From Chrysopilus asiliformis (taxonomy: Eukaryota; Arthropoda; Insecta; Diptera; Rhagionidae): 64,000 nt of DNA. The translations under genes and the position numbers were made by a program. Each line of letters starts with the position of its first letter. The first letter of the stretch is position 1. Positions 32,801 through 45,447 of this stretch are shown one piece after another. The stretch spans positions 66,562,031-66,626,030 of the forward strand of contig OZ035961.1 of the NCBI GenBank assembly GCA_964034945.1. Direction: 5' to 3'. The notes beneath the pieces are model-generated. The model saw only the letters and a program-made list of their open reading frames with translations. It made no database searches and was not told where the DNA came from.

Positions 32801-35481
32801 GACAGACTGACAGACTGACAGACTGACAGACTGACAGACTGACAGACTGACAGACTGACAGACTGACAGACTGACAGACTGACAGACTGACAGACTGACA
32901 GACTGACAGACTGACAGACTGACAGACTGACAGACTGACAGACTGACAGACTGACAGACTGACAGACTGACAGACTGACAGACTGACAGACTGACAGACT
33001 GACAGACTGACAGACTGACAGACTGACAGACTGACAGACTGACAGACTGACAGACTGACAGACTGACAGACTGACAGACTGACAGACTGACAGACTGACA
33101 GACTGACAGACTGACAGACTGACAGACTGACAGACTGACAGACTGACAGACTGACAGACTGACAGACTGACAGACTGACAGACTGACAGACTGACAGACT
33201 GACAGACTGACAGACTGACAGACTGACAGACTGACAGACTGACAGACTGACAGACTGACAGACTGACAGACTGACAGACTGACAGACTGACAGACTGACA
33301 GACTGACAGACTGACAGACTGACAGACTGACAGACTGACAGACTGACAGACTGACAGACTGACAGACTGACAGACTGACAGACTGACAGACTGACAGACT
33401 GACAGACTGACAGACTGACAGACTGACAGACTGACAGACTGACAGACTGACAGACTGACAGACTGACAGACTGACAGACTGACAGACTGACAGACTGACA
33501 GACTGACAGACTGACAGACTGACAGACTGACAGACTGACAGACTGACAGACTGACAGACTGACAGACTGACAGACTGACAGACTGACAGACTGACAGACT
33601 GACAGACTGACAGACTGACAGACTGACAGACTGACAGACTGACAGACTGACAGACTGACAGACTGACAGACTGACAGACTGACAGACTGACAGACTGACA
33701 GACTGACAGACTGACAGACTGACAGACTGACAGACTGACAGACTGACAGACTGACAGACTGACAGACTGACAGACTGACAGACTGACAGACTGACAGACT
33801 GACAGACTGACAGACTGACAGACTGACAGACTGACAGACTGACAGACTGACAGACTGACAGACTGACAGACTGACAGACTGACAGACTGACAGACTGACA
33901 GACTGACAGACTGACAGACTGACAGACTGACAGACTGACAGACTGACAGACTGACAGACTGACAGACTGACAGACTGACAGACTGACAGACTGACAGACT
34001 GACAGACTGACAGACTGACAGACTGACAGACTGACAGACTGACAGACTGACAGACTGACAGACTGACAGACTGACAGACTGACAGACTGACAGACTGACA
34101 GACTGACAGACTGACAGACTGACAGACTGACAGACTGACAGACTGACAGACTGACAGACTGACAGACTGACAGACTGACAGACTGACAGACTGACAGACT
34201 GACAGACTGACAGACTGACAGACTGACAGACTGACAGACTGACAGACTGACAGACTGACAGACTGACAGACTGACAGACTGACAGACTGACAGACTGACA
34301 GACTGACAGACTGACAGACTGACAGACTGACAGACTGACAGACTGACAGACTGACAGACTGACAGACTGACAGACTGACAGACTGACAGACTGACAGACT
34401 GACAGACTGACAGACTGACAGACTGACAGACTGACAGACTGACAGACTGACAGACTGACAGACTGACAGACTGACAGACTGACAGACTGACAGACTGACA
34501 GACTGACAGACTGACAGACTGACAGACTGACAGACTGACAGACTGACAGACTGACAGACTGACAGACTGACAGACTGACAGACTGACAGACTGACAGACT
34601 GACAGACTGACAGACTGACAGACTGACAGACTGACAGACTGACAGACTGACAGACTGACAGACTGACAGACTGACAGACTGACAGACTGACAGACTGACA
34701 GACTGACAGACTGACAGACTGACAGACTGACAGACTGACAGACTGACAGACTGACAGACTGACAGACTGACAGACTGACAGACTGACAGACTGACAGACT
34801 GACAGACTGACAGACTGACAGACTGACAGACTGACAGACTGACAGACTGACAGACTGACAGACTGACAGACTGACAGACTGACAGACTGACAGACTGACA
34901 GACTGACAGACTGACAGACTGACAGACTGACAGACTGACAGACTGACAGACTGACAGACTGACAGACTGACAGACTGACAGACTGACAGACTGACAGACT
35001 GACAGACTGACAGACTGACAGACTGACAGACTGACAGACTGACAGACTGACAGACTGACAGACTGACAGACTGACAGACTGACAGACTGACAGACTGACA
35101 GACTGACAGACTGACAGACTGACAGACTGACAGACTGACAGACTGACAGACTGACAGACTGACAGACTGACAGACTGACAGACTGACAGACTGACAGACT
35201 GACAGACTGACAGACTGACAGACTGACAGACTGACAGACTGACAGACTGACAGACTGACAGACTGACAGACTGACAGACTGACAGACTGACAGACTGACA
35301 GACTGACAGACTGACAGACTGACAGACTGACAGACTGACAGACTGACAGACTGACAGACTGACAGACTGACAGACTGACAGACTGACAGACTGACAGACT
35401 GACAGACTGACAGACTGACAGACTGACAGACTGACAGACTGACAGACTGACAGACTGACAGACTGACAGACTGACAGACAG
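29885..35481. repeat. 8-bp satellite (ACAGACTG)n, right array, about 5.6 kb
   Basis: About 700 units in the same orientation as the left array. Variants are A to G in the ACAG part and occur in runs of neighbouring units: 29948 and 29956, and 30980, 30988 and 30996. The array ends at 35481 with GACAGACAGAAAGAC. Minus-strand frames spelling SVCQSVSL are period artefacts. Together with the left array it is one satellite split by the retrotransposon. Confidence 0.95.
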
Positions 35482-35577
35482 AAAGACATTTTTTAAATAT
35501 GACTCCAATCGACTCAGGAGTGATCGGGAAATGTTTTTTAGGCAAAATTAAGAGGTCGAAATTTTTCATGAATACAA

Positions 35578-36440
35578 TACTTTATTATACTCCGTAGAAG
35601 AAAGTAAAAATGAAGTCCTTATGGCAAGAAATTTCGGTGAAGGCAGTGTAAAGATTTGGGCTGCGTTTTGCACTACTGGCAAGTCAAAAATAACATGGCT
35701 ACCCAAAAAATTCGATTCAAAACTGTATTAGGAAGGGTTGGATTTTGCTTTAGTGTAAATGAGCGAGAAATATTTTGAGACTGAAATCATTTTCCAGCAA
35801 GATAACGCAACCATTCATACCCAAGTAGCACAAAAGGTCAAAAAGTGGTCGTCGCGACCATAAAGATTCGATGTTAAAGTCGCCACGACCACTTTACGAC
35901 CTTTTGTGCTCCTTGGGTACTGCTGGTGTTGTCAAAAAGTGGTTTAAGGATGCAAATCTTGAAGTTTTAGACTACCCGGGACGTAGTCCAGACCTAAACC
36001 CAATTGAAAATTCGTGGGGAATACTCGTTCGGTCCGTTTATGCTGCTGGACGACAATATTATACTGTTGAGGGACTGAAACAAGGCATTCGTGAGGCATG
36101 GGCTTCAATTGATTGTTCCCAATTAAAAAAGCTCACAAACTTCTTACCTGATAGATTAATTGAAGTTTTTGAGAATAAAGGAGGCTCTACACATTATTAA
36201 GTTATTCGAAATATAAAACTCTTTTGTAAAAATCACAGGTTTATGTCATTAAACAGAAGTGTTCATAATCGAATTTCCAACTAATTTTACAGTATTTTGT
36301 CCTTATTTTATTATTTTGAGAAAATAATTAGTCAATTCCATTTTTTTTAGTCAAGAAAGTGTAAAACATAAATAATTTATAAAAAGGATTTTGTATAAAA
36401 TTAAAATTTCTTTGTGTTCATAATCGAATTTCCAGCACTG
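35578..36440 (+). pseudogene. Tc1-like transposase relic, DD34E type, with right TIR
   Basis: On the plus strand, 35630-35819 encodes GEGSVKIWAAFCTTGKSK, then two stops, then IIFQQDNATIHT with the second catalytic D. After a 98-bp MITE (35820-35917) the same frame resumes and continues to 36200 with VVKKWFKDANLEVLDYPG, SPDLNPIENSWG (third catalytic residue E) and a normal Tc1 C-terminus. The N-terminal paired-like DNA-binding domain and the first D are missing. The right end carries TTCATAATCGAATTTCCAGC ending in ACTG before TA (36441-36442), and an inner copy of the same motif at 36249, as in IR/DR-type Tc1 termini. The left part was lost or lies beyond the satellite. The element is dead. 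Confidence 0.8.
35820..35917. mobile_element. 98-bp MITE, TA duplication, inside the Tc1 relic
   Basis: It starts CCCAAGTAGCACAAAAGG and ends GTGCTCCTTGGG, with a mostly paired inside. TA lies at 35818-35819 and 35918-35919. Removing the element and one TA leaves the Tc1 frame continuous, so boundaries and duplication are firm. A twin of exactly the same length lies at 48323-48420. Mobilised in trans by a Tc1/mariner-class enzyme, by inference from the TA. Confidence 0.9.
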
Positions 36441-36594
36441 TATGAAGTAGTGGATGATATCGGTCAGGATTTACCAATCCTTCGAAACCATTTACAACTA
36501 TTGTGTCTGTAGAAAATTTGACAAAACAAGCAACTTTCCTATGATTAAAAATAGGATAATGTTGAAACAAGGAGCACAGAGCACAGGTTCCAAT

Positions 36595-37231
36595 GGGCGC
36601 ATCCAACTACCAGACCGGCTCTGGAGCGAAGCTCAGCTGTCAAAAAAATTTTGTGTCCTGAATGCACCGCTCATTTATATATGCGCTGTCATTGAAAGAA
36701 ATTATTGTTCAAGATGGACCGCGATGTAATTATCTCCGTAACGTTAGAAATTTGTGCTTCTGATACGATAAATCTGGAAGCTATTTCACTTTTGGTTGAA
36801 AAGTGTAATACTTCAGTTGAAGTCGCCCCAATCCGGAATGCGGCACCCGAAAGAAACCGGGATTATTTTGAGGTGACTATGCCGAAGTACACTCCCGAAC
36901 TCTTTCGCCAACATTTTCCGCAACGCCGACTATTTCCATTCCCGTTTGCTCAGCAAGAACTTCCATGAGGCTTCCCGTATTATAAATAACATAAATAACT
37001 ATAAATATTATAAATAACACCATTTATGTTTTTCCGTCGTCGTTTTTAGACATGAATTGAGGTTCTGTAATTCTTCATTTGACATTTGATCAGCTACTGA
37101 GCGGAGTTCTTTTACGCTCAGAAAAAGTGTGAGCTGCTCAGTTGAGCCGCTCTGTAGCGATTGCGTTCAGTAACTGAGCACCTTTTTCGCTCTAGAGAGA
37201 TGCTGAGCCCCTCTGGTAGTTGGATGCGCCC
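36595..37231 (+). mobile_element. PIF/Harbinger derivative, AAT target duplication
   Basis: 637 bp. Ends are GGGCGCATCCAACTACCAGA and its exact inverse. AAT flanks both sides (36592-36594, 37232-37234). It contains the N-terminus of a Harbinger transposase (36714-36968) and then non-coding DNA, so the catalytic DDE part is deleted. Its ends resemble those at 44815 (GGGCGCATTCACG). Confidence 0.85.
36714..36968 (+). pseudogene. N-terminal fragment of a Harbinger DDE transposase
   Basis: 84 residues from the ATG at 36714. The portion RNRDYFEVTMPKYTPELF followed by RQHF resembles the region just before the DDE domain of PIF/Harbinger transposases (YFE..P...P..FR.HFRM). After that the frame gives FPQRRLFPFPFAQQELP and stops, so the catalytic residues are absent; the change of character after RQHF marks the likely deletion point. 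It lies between the matched TIRs of the 36595-37231 element. Identification is by motif memory. Confidence 0.6.
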
Positions 37232-37234
37232 AAT

Positions 37235-39679
37235 GTCTTTCCAATGCAATTTGTTGAGCGCGGCTATGTTGTCACTTCTCAAAGCATTACGATTGAGTGT
37301 ATATTACGAATTTATTCTTTTTGTTTGAATTCAGATAAATTATACTACATGTAAAAATACAAGAATTGTTGGTAAAAATAAGTAGTCATTTTTATTACGG
37401 TAAATAGTGTTTTAAATGTCTTTATGGTGCCTCGTCACTGGCCCAAATAGGGAAAATTTTTTTTTGAACGCCTACATGATTTTGGTTAAAAATAATATGT
37501 GTATAACTAGGTGCTTTGATCCTGACCGCTTCGCAGTCCAACAGATAATCAGACGGAAATAGAGATAAATCAGCTAGGTAAGTTTTTTCTCGCGTATTCT
37601 CTTCCATCATTGTTTACAAAATATTGGCGAAAACTGTATCGCGGAAATATACTTGCTAAGAATTATAAGATTATATGTTCCGTAATAAATGCATAAGAGA
37701 TCGAAAGGGAACGCTTTGAAAAAATTTTTGGGTCCAAATCGATAACTAAGCTCAAAAAAAATGTAATAATAGTACTAAAAGTAGCCCCTCATTTGTTTTC
37801 AAGATTGCCGTCATTTTGTTTTCAAGATTTCCCGTAACCCCTGGGATCAGTCGGGTACATGTACTACAGGTTGGGAAATATTGTTAAAAGAGATGAGACC
37901 TAGACGATTAATAAATTACATTATCAGCAATTGATAGCAACCGGAAGTCTCGCAACTTTTTTGTCACCGAGGTTTTCTTTAAAATTTTCTAGGCCCTAAA
38001 CAAGTTTTCCTTTTTTTTACAAACTTCGCACGAAAAATGTCACAGAAACTTTAATTATTTTTTTGGAGCCCCAAAAACTAGGCTCCAAATACCAATTTTC
38101 ATACCTTACGTCATATTCAACTTTACGTCGAAACTCCGTCTGGATCCCCGGTCAAATGGCCCGTTTGTCCATATAATGATCTGCCCGTGTTGCCAAATAT
38201 TCGTAAAAAATCGAATAATCGAGTTTTTTTTCATAAAAAGCACTTCCATATTCGGTTGTTTTGAAAACACGAGTAGTTGTATGACTAATATCTTTGGACT
38301 GAGAGATTGTGATAGTTGCGCGCTATAAAAGTTGCGCGCTGTAAAAGTTGCGCTGTATCTAGAGTTAAAAAAAAGTTTGAAAAAAAACCGCCAACTGATT
38401 TAACAACGACAACATCTTTTATTTAATTTAATAACAAAAAGTTTTTGTAGGTGACACAAATATAAAAAGTGTCAACGCATATCAATATGATATTCATTTT
38501 GTAGTATTTTTATTATTTTTTACGTTTTGCAAAAACGCTGTGTATCACTTTCTATACTCATAATTAAGTCAAAAACAAATCAAAATTATACATATAGTTC
38601 AGTCATGAAAAAAACATTTGATATGATTTATGAAAAATCATGAAATTATCTTGAACTTTCTAAATAAAACAATGCTTATATATAATTTATATTGTTTTAA
38701 TAAATTAACTATACTTTCAAATGTACGTAATGCGTGATTTCGTTTTTAGCTCTGGAGTCACTCTTACGCATGGAGTGAAGAAAAACTGTTCAATTTTGCC
38801 ACTTTGGCGTCAGCTGACTCCGACAGTTGCTGTTCGAACAACTTTTCTAAAATCCATTTTCACTTTTTAAAGATAATAATTATTAATAAACAAAACTAAA
38901 CTTCAATCTACTGTAACGTGTTATTGTGGGTTAACTACAATGCGGCAACGGCGGCAACTGTCACCGCCCCAGAGTGGTTACTTCGGTGCTAAAAACGAAA
39001 ACACGCAATATTCTGATTTATTTGTTCCCACTGTTTTTCGATTTTTTTTTAAATTCTGTTTTGAAAATTTCAATATATCAGTAAAAAGGTATTTGACTCA
39101 AACTCGGACAAATTTGTATAAATTTACGTTAATAAATTTGTAAAGCTATATTTTAATATATTCAGTAGGTATATATTTAAAGTTTGGAGAAAATTTTGTG
39201 ATTTCTAGTTTTTATTTATTGTGGTGATAGTTTTTATTTACTATGAAAGAGTTATTCTGCAATATATTTAATATTTTTTGATTGATTCTTGTTTGATTTG
39301 GTATAACATACATATTTACGTGCCAATGTAAAATATTTATTACTAATTGTAAATTTGTAATTGAGGATGGTTTAATTACAATTTAAAAATGTCGTGCAGT
39401 TGGAATAAAAAAAATTAATTAAATGAAAAATAAAGACAATAAAATTCATTTTTGCCTTTCTCCTTAATTTAATATCTCTTATCCCTTTTTAGATATCTTC
39501 AAATACGTGCAATGATAATATCAGCACTATAGATTGGTTTACTATAGGTATAAGTTAAGGTTGCTCTGCAATACTATATTTCTACACACGCCCGCCGTGA
39601 TTTTAACCTAAATTTCTCGTATTGTTATCGAACTGGTTGTTTACTAATAATAGGCGTATTTTGTAATGTTATTGAACTA
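37235..39679. other. No recognised gene
   Basis: About 2.4 kb with no convincing frame. 38316-38357 holds an 18-bp motif with AAAGTTGCGC repeated about three times. The remainder is A/T-rich. Confidence 0.45.
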
Positions 39680-39946
39680 TACACAGAGAGAAATAATTAG
39701 GAGAATACATCCAACATCATCGTATAGCTTAACCAATTTCTTGGTAAGGAGAACCCCAACTAATAATTTTGAAAATTTCTTAGTAAAGTCAAATTTCGGA
39801 AGAAAATCAATTTGGTTAAGTTTTATTCATTTTTACCAAATTCAAAGGTGAAATAATTATCATTTTGAATTATTTAAAAAAATAATATAAATATAAAAAA
39901 AAGAAGAAAAGAATTGTGTGTGCCGCGGGTGGGATTTCAACTCTAA

Positions 39947-40620
39947 CGGCCAATTTATTCACTCGCAGTTAAATCGCCTTAACTCCCTTAACTTTCCTTA
40001 ACTCCTAACTCGCGAGGTTATGCGAGTTACTGGAGAGTTAAGGGAATTGAAAAATTACATTTATTCACCAAAGTTAAGGCGAGTTAGCGCCTGGGTAAAA
40101 TGTTAAAATTATTGGTGCGATTTAACTCAGTTGGCATAGTTATTGTGAGTTTTTGTAGTTTTACGTCAGAAATATTGTGAAACGTCACTAATTTAACTCG
40201 CGTGTGTTGAGTAATATTTTCGTCTTTAGAAATTGAATCAAGAAAGAAAATGGAAAAAAAGTGAAAAAGGAACGATCCGGAAATTTCAACCAGGAAGAAA
40301 TAAAGTTATTGTTGCGCTTGGTGCCGATCAAAACAATTTTCACGTCCAAAAATGCAGAAAACCGATATCGAACTCACAAAATGACATTTGAATATCGAAA
40401 TGCAATGAATAAATGTTTTTTGGGCTACACTCTGAGTTAACAACGTTTAACCCACCTTGTCAGCTGAGTTACGCAAACTCCGAGTTATCTTAACTCAACG
40501 AGTTAAATTTTCCTTAACTCACCTTAACTCAGCGTGAATAAATGAAATTCATGGAAAATAAGGTTAGCTAACTCCCTTAACTCACTAACTTGGCTTAACT
40601 CCTAGTGAATAAATTGGCCG
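39947..40620 (+). mobile_element. PIF/Harbinger derivative, TAA target duplication
   Basis: 674 bp with inverted ends CGGCCAATTTATTCACT. TAA flanks it (39944-39946 and 40621-40623). Inner ends are full of TTAACTC and GAGTTAA repeats. A Myb/SANT-like fragment lies at 40262-40414. No transposase is left. Confidence 0.82.
40262..40414 (+). pseudogene. Myb/SANT-like fragment of a Harbinger accessory protein
   Basis: A short frame beginning KKERSGNFNQEEIKLLLRLV and followed by SKNAENRYRTHK. The RSxNFxxxEIxLLLxLV pattern is that of the first Myb/SANT-like helix in Harbinger accessory proteins. An in-frame TGA lies just upstream (after an ATG at 40250), and the frame ends within 50 residues. It sits inside the 39947-40620 element. 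Remnant only. Confidence 0.5.
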
Positions 40621-40837
40621 TAAGCCATGTGTTTGATGTTTGGTTATGTGCTACCACACAACATTCGATAAAATATTTTACCCAGACCTTAGTTAATTTA
40701 TACAATTTATTTTTTGTATTTTTCCAAATTCTAGCCATGGGTAATTTAACCAAATTTTTGGTACTCGGTAAACCCAAACAAAAATTATTTAACCAAGACG
40801 TTTTAGTTAAATTTACCAAGTTTTTTCCCTGTGGGTA

Positions 40838-42066
40838 CACGGAGAAAAAAAATTGATTCCCCCAATCATAAAATGCAGCCAGCATAATTATGTTTGGGGG
40901 TTTCTTATTACAATTATGTTTGGCTAAAATTTCCCTTGGGGATTTTTTTGCCATTACAATTCTGTGGTAATTTGCCAAAACTTGATAACTACATTTTTCA
41001 AATTTTGAACGAAGCAATTTCAAAATTTGAAAAAAATATGACATGACAAAACTTTTCTTTGGCTGGTTATTTTAAAGTTTAAATTAACCTTTAAAATAAA
41101 TGTTTAATTAACGAACAAACTAAAAATTTGATCATGTCATATTTTTTTTAAATTTTGAAATTGCTTCGTTCAAAATTTGAAAAATGTAGTTATCAAGTTT
41201 TGGCAAATTACCACGGAATTATGATTGCCGACACTGTGATTCCAACCATATTATGCTCAAAACTTATAGCAGAAATATTGATATTTTGATTACATTATGT
41301 TTAGCTGTACAACAATATTTTCAAATTCACCAACCATATTATGTTTGGGACAACCAAAATATGTTTGGATTCCCAAATTTTTTTGCCGTTTAGCCAATCA
41401 TAATATGTTTGGGGCGAACATAATATGGTTGGCGCTACAATAATTATGATTGATCTCAACAAATATTGCTTATATTAATCATAATTAAAATTTTTAATTT
41501 TCTAAAAAAAAAAATTTATTTTTTTAAAATTAAAATTTGGATATTTTCACATCCGAAAAATTCCTTCCAGCAGGTTAAGCACTTGTGTGCTATCCCGCTG
41601 GAGGATTTATGGACTTGAGATTTTTCAACTAGACTTGAGTATTTATACTCCCAAGTAACAAACTTCATGCGAATTATGTATGAAGAAAAAAAAATTGAAC
41701 ATAATATGTTTCATTTAATAAAGATCTGAGGGATGTTTAATTTGGCCGTTTCCAGATTTCCCCTTTTATTGTGTTAATCAATCATAATTATGTTGAGACG
41801 CAGAATTTACAACAATATGTTGACATCCAAACACATTTTTATTCATCCCAATTAAATAGTGTTTAGATATTATTGTCCTCCCCGTTAAATTATAATTTTC
41901 CAAAATTTCCCTTGTCGGGGAACATAATTATGATTGGAAAATTAAACATAATACTAATTGGAATTTATAGTCTGATTACATTTTGATTCGTCTGATTATA
42001 TTTAGATTCCCCCAATAATTCTTATAGTACTCCTAATGATATTCAACCATAATTTTTTTCTCCGTG
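40838..42066. mobile_element. TA-flanked 1.2-kb element with internal palindrome
   Basis: Starts CACGGAGAAAAAAAATTG and ends with AATTTTTTTCTCCGTG; TA at 40836-40837 and 42067-42068. Inside, 40963-41216 is a palindrome with arms of about 85 bp. Motifs like CATAATTATGTTTGG recur many times on both strands. It is non-coding and shares its left TA with the neighbouring 39682-40835 element, so the two are either adjacent insertions or one compound unit. Confidence 0.7.
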
Positions 42067-42068
42067 TA

Positions 42069-43739
42069 TAGAACAAAGTTTTGCATACAAACCGCTGCAC
42101 AGTGTTTCGAGTAAAACAAGTTTTATGACATTCGCCAAAAAATCGGTTGTGAAATTTTAATATTTCAACAATTGTATTTGGTTAAGAAATAGTTGCCCCA
42201 TTTAAAACTGCTGTAATTTTATTAATTTTTTTTTGTTGATTTGACAGGGTGTTAAGTTGAGGTTTTTTCTGTACATAAGCGAAAAATAATTTTTTTTGTG
42301 ATTTTTTTTTAAGTTTGATGTTTTTCTATAAGAATCTGTTCACATAATTCCTGTAGATATGGTCATAAGCTTTAAAATAACACTCCATATGATATTCTAG
42401 CTATTGAAATTCTGGAGAAATAAAAGTTTAAGGAAGAAGCGAATTTTTGACTAAATTCCAATTTTATGTTGAGCTACAAAAAAAGTATTGAAAAATATTT
42501 TTTAAAAAATCTGAGTTTTACATACAGGAACTCTTCTTCTATTACAGGCCAAAAAGTTTCATCCTATTCTGTATAATTTCGGGAGATATGTAGATTTTTC
42601 CATATTTAGTCAACTTTATTATTTTCAATCTTTCTATTTTTTAGTAGATATTTGTTTATGTACTTTTATATCGTCCCCATTTCCATAGATGAAACTGATA
42701 CAGGAACACTTGTCAGCGTTAATTATAATAAAAACTATCTATATATGTTAAAAAATCTGGTTCCCTCTTATCTGCTCTCCTGATATCTCCGAAACCACCA
42801 AAGGGATCTTTACGGAGTTTCGGTATTCTATAAGTTTTGCCTCAAACAAATTTTTTTTCCATTTTTCCTATTTAATAAACCCTTTTCCCAGTATGTCCTT
42901 CAACCGCGCTTTCATCAAACCCTTTCCCTGCTATGGCCTAACACAATTTTCTTTTAAATAAAATATACCCCACCATTTTCCCATGTTATCTTTTGGTGAA
43001 ACTGGTAATCAAAAGTGTCCAGTGTGGGGATTTTTCATGATCCGATTTAGTTTTTTTTTATTTATAGGATTCTGCCACACTTGTCTATAATTAGAAGTTC
43101 ATACTTAAACCCGTTCTCGAGATATACCCGTTTTCATTTGAACTATATATTCATTTTATTTACTTTTTTTCTGAATACATCAAATTGTATTCTTTATTAC
43201 GTGGCATACTCTGTCAACTGACCAAAATATAATAAGGGAAAGGGCTGATAAAGAATTTTAATTAAAGCACAACATTTAGAAAGTGAATATGTTTGAAAAA
43301 GTTGTGTTTGCGCTTATTTTTTATCAATTTTTTTGTACATTTTATTTTAATTTTTTTTACATTTTAATATTTTTAGTCATTAAATAATTGAAAATTGAAT
43401 CTTTACGATAATTAAGCGATGTAACTCTTTTTTTCCTGGAGAGTTTTTCGAAAGACAATTACGTCGTTATCCTTCCGTTTCGAATTTTGAAATTCCAACA
43501 CAGCGACCTCGAAATGTGGTTTTTTTTGACATCAGAAAAAAATTCTCTTTATTTGTCCTAATTACTTTCCCATTTTCCAAACGTTTTTCTAACATTGGTT
43601 ACTCAAAAAAGTGACAGCTTTTTTACCGATTTCTGTATATTAGATTGTTGCATATAAAATATCCGATTTTTAGTGTGAACTTCAGGCGACGAAATCGTTG
43701 AAGATATTTTTGACGTTGGTTTAGTTTATGAAGCGCCGC
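42069..43739. other. No recognised gene
   Basis: 1.7 kb of A/T-rich DNA (about 42070-43700) without a conserved frame. The last part may belong to the 3' flank of the mariner at 43740-44702, but no inverted end was found. Confidence 0.4.
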
Positions 43740-44702
43740 CTCCATAGGAAGTTGTCGAGATGCTTGAAAAAATGGTAGCCGATAGACGAAAGTTCCGGTA
43801 ACTATGGCAGTTCACATTGCCACATTTATTTTTTTTGTTCGAGCCGCGATCCACCCTAATGTAGCCCCATGCAAAATAGTCCAAGGGATTAAGATCCGGC
43901 GATGTTGCGGGCCATTCCTGCCAGGTGATAAAGTCTGGCAAATTATCTCGACACCAATCTTGGGTTCGCTTCGCTTTATGAGACGGCGCAGAATTTTGTT
44001 GGAAGCAGTAATATTCATCGTCCTACAATAAGGAAGCAAATGGTTTTTTAAAATGTGCTCAATATAGTACTTGCTATCAATTTTAACTCCTTGATCGATG
44101 AAAAGAAGCGGAAATTTCCGTTTTTGCGAAATCGCGCCCCATACCATCACTTTGGATACATTTTGATATCGCTGTAACGCTAATTTATCTCTAGGAATAT
44201 CAGAAAGTTTAGCTGCATACACACGATCGTTTTTCTGGTTGTCGGAATCTTGTAACATGAACAGTTTCTCGCCAGAAAACAAAATTTCATCACCTGCGTG
44301 CCCATTCAACAATTGTCTACTTTTCACCACTCTGGCCTTCATGTTCGTCTCCGTTAAGCCATGAACCCGTTGCTTTTTATATGCTGTTAATCCCAAATCA
44401 TCTTTAAGAATTCTTTTGATTGAACTGTGCAATATTTTGAGATGTTTGGCCATTGATCGTCCAGATTGAGCAGGATTTCTATGAATACGTTCCCTTACCC
44501 GCTTTACCATTGCCTTGCTTCTTGCCGTTTTCTTTGGGCCACCTGTGCGGCGAATTTTCCATGTACCTGTCTCGCTAAATCGTTTTATAGTCCGGAAGAT
44601 AAATCTTTCATTGATATCAACATCTCTAAGCCATTTAAGGATAGTACTTGATCGAAGATTTTGCAAATGTGATTTCACAACGAGCTTTTTTTTCGCATCC
44701 AT
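43740..44702 (-). pseudogene. maT-type mariner transposase (DD37D), inactive
   Basis: Starts at the ATG at 44702. The N-terminal helix-turn-helix region (residues 1-110) holds GTWKIRRTGGPKKTARSKA, a GRPK-like linker motif. The catalytic region follows: ILFSGEKLFML has G where the first catalytic D should be; VSKVMVWGAISQKRKFPLLF is intact. After about 230 residues the frame shifts; in the next frame QQNSAPSHKAKRTQDW has N in place of the second D, and SPDLNPLDYFAWGYI has the third D. Thirty-seven residues separate the second and third positions, as in the maT (DD37D) clade. Two catalytic substitutions plus a frameshift mean it is dead. Terminal repeats were not found. The total length is near the 340-350 residues usual for the family. 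Confidence 0.82.
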
Positions 44703-44814
44703 GTCTACTATAACTTATAATGCAAAAAAAACAATAGAATTATTTTAGCTAGAGTAACGGTAAATAGAGAATAAACTGATTCGCTGGGGAGAAATGCCAG
44801 ACGTGCATAACATT

Positions 44815-45444
44815 GGGCGCATTCACGAATACTCAACGGTTGAGTAAATCTCGATTAGTTCTCGTGAATGCCTCGATACATTAAACGGCTGATATCTGTC
44901 AATCTTGTCATAGACAAATGGAGGGAAAATTTGTTGTGTGAAAATTGTTAGTTGTAATTATGGAAAACCACTGGTTTTTGGAGTTTTTAGCTGAAGATGA
45001 TGTTACCACAAACATTGCAACAGATTCCTGATTTAATGCAAACATCTTTATTTGCGCATGAAATATTTAAAGGCCGTGAATCGGTGAAAGTGCGGAATGA
45101 AAAATTTCTTCAAACGATTGGAAATATTTCCATCTCTTGTAAACTAATAAAATGCAACTTATCAGTTTGTAATATGTGATGCACCTCCGGAGTTTCGAAA
45201 ATATTATATTCCATATCATTTAATTTGTAAATTTGATCCAGAAAAGCCATTCTGTTTCGCAAATATTTTGTTCTTCGAAAAAACGCCAGCTGTTATCTGT
45301 CAAAATACTCAATCCATCGGTTGAGCAGAAAAGTATCGCAGTAATTTTCCGATACAAAAAATGGCGTCCGATCAGTGGTTATGATGAGTAAATCTCTTAA
45401 CTGTTGACCAAATCTCTCAACCGTTGAGTATCGTGAATGCGCCC
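44815..45444 (+). mobile_element. PIF/Harbinger derivative, ATT target duplication
   Basis: 630 bp. Ends GGGCGCATTCACGA.TACTCAACGG with one indel, ATT at 44812-44814 and 45445-45447. Inside, from 44959, ATGGAAAACCACTGG encodes MENHWFLEFLAEDDVT before stops; this short acidic start resembles Harbinger N-termini but is too short for certainty. Non-autonomous. Confidence 0.8.
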
Positions 45445-45447
45445 ATT

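Larger units (their letters stand above)
39682..40835. mobile_element. TA-flanked foldback-type MITE, split by a Harbinger element
   Basis: TA then CACAGAGAGAAATAATT at the left; the right end reads TTTTTTCCCTGTGGG then TA (40836-40837). Subterminal parts are rich in TTGGTAA and TTAACCAA motifs that mirror. The 39947-40620 element interrupts it. Ends are only partly matched, so confidence is moderate. Confidence 0.45.

Noticed and set aside
18454..35481. CRISPR-like array
   Set aside because: No spacers: units are identical 8-mers, and the genome is eukaryotic.
29731..35569. Three 1900-codon minus-strand frames over the right array
   Set aside because: Same artefact; they even run through the retrotransposon's 3' UTR.
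39682..42066. One large LTR-type element between 39682 and 42066
   Set aside because: The ends are inverted, not direct, and TA/TAA duplications show separate insertions.
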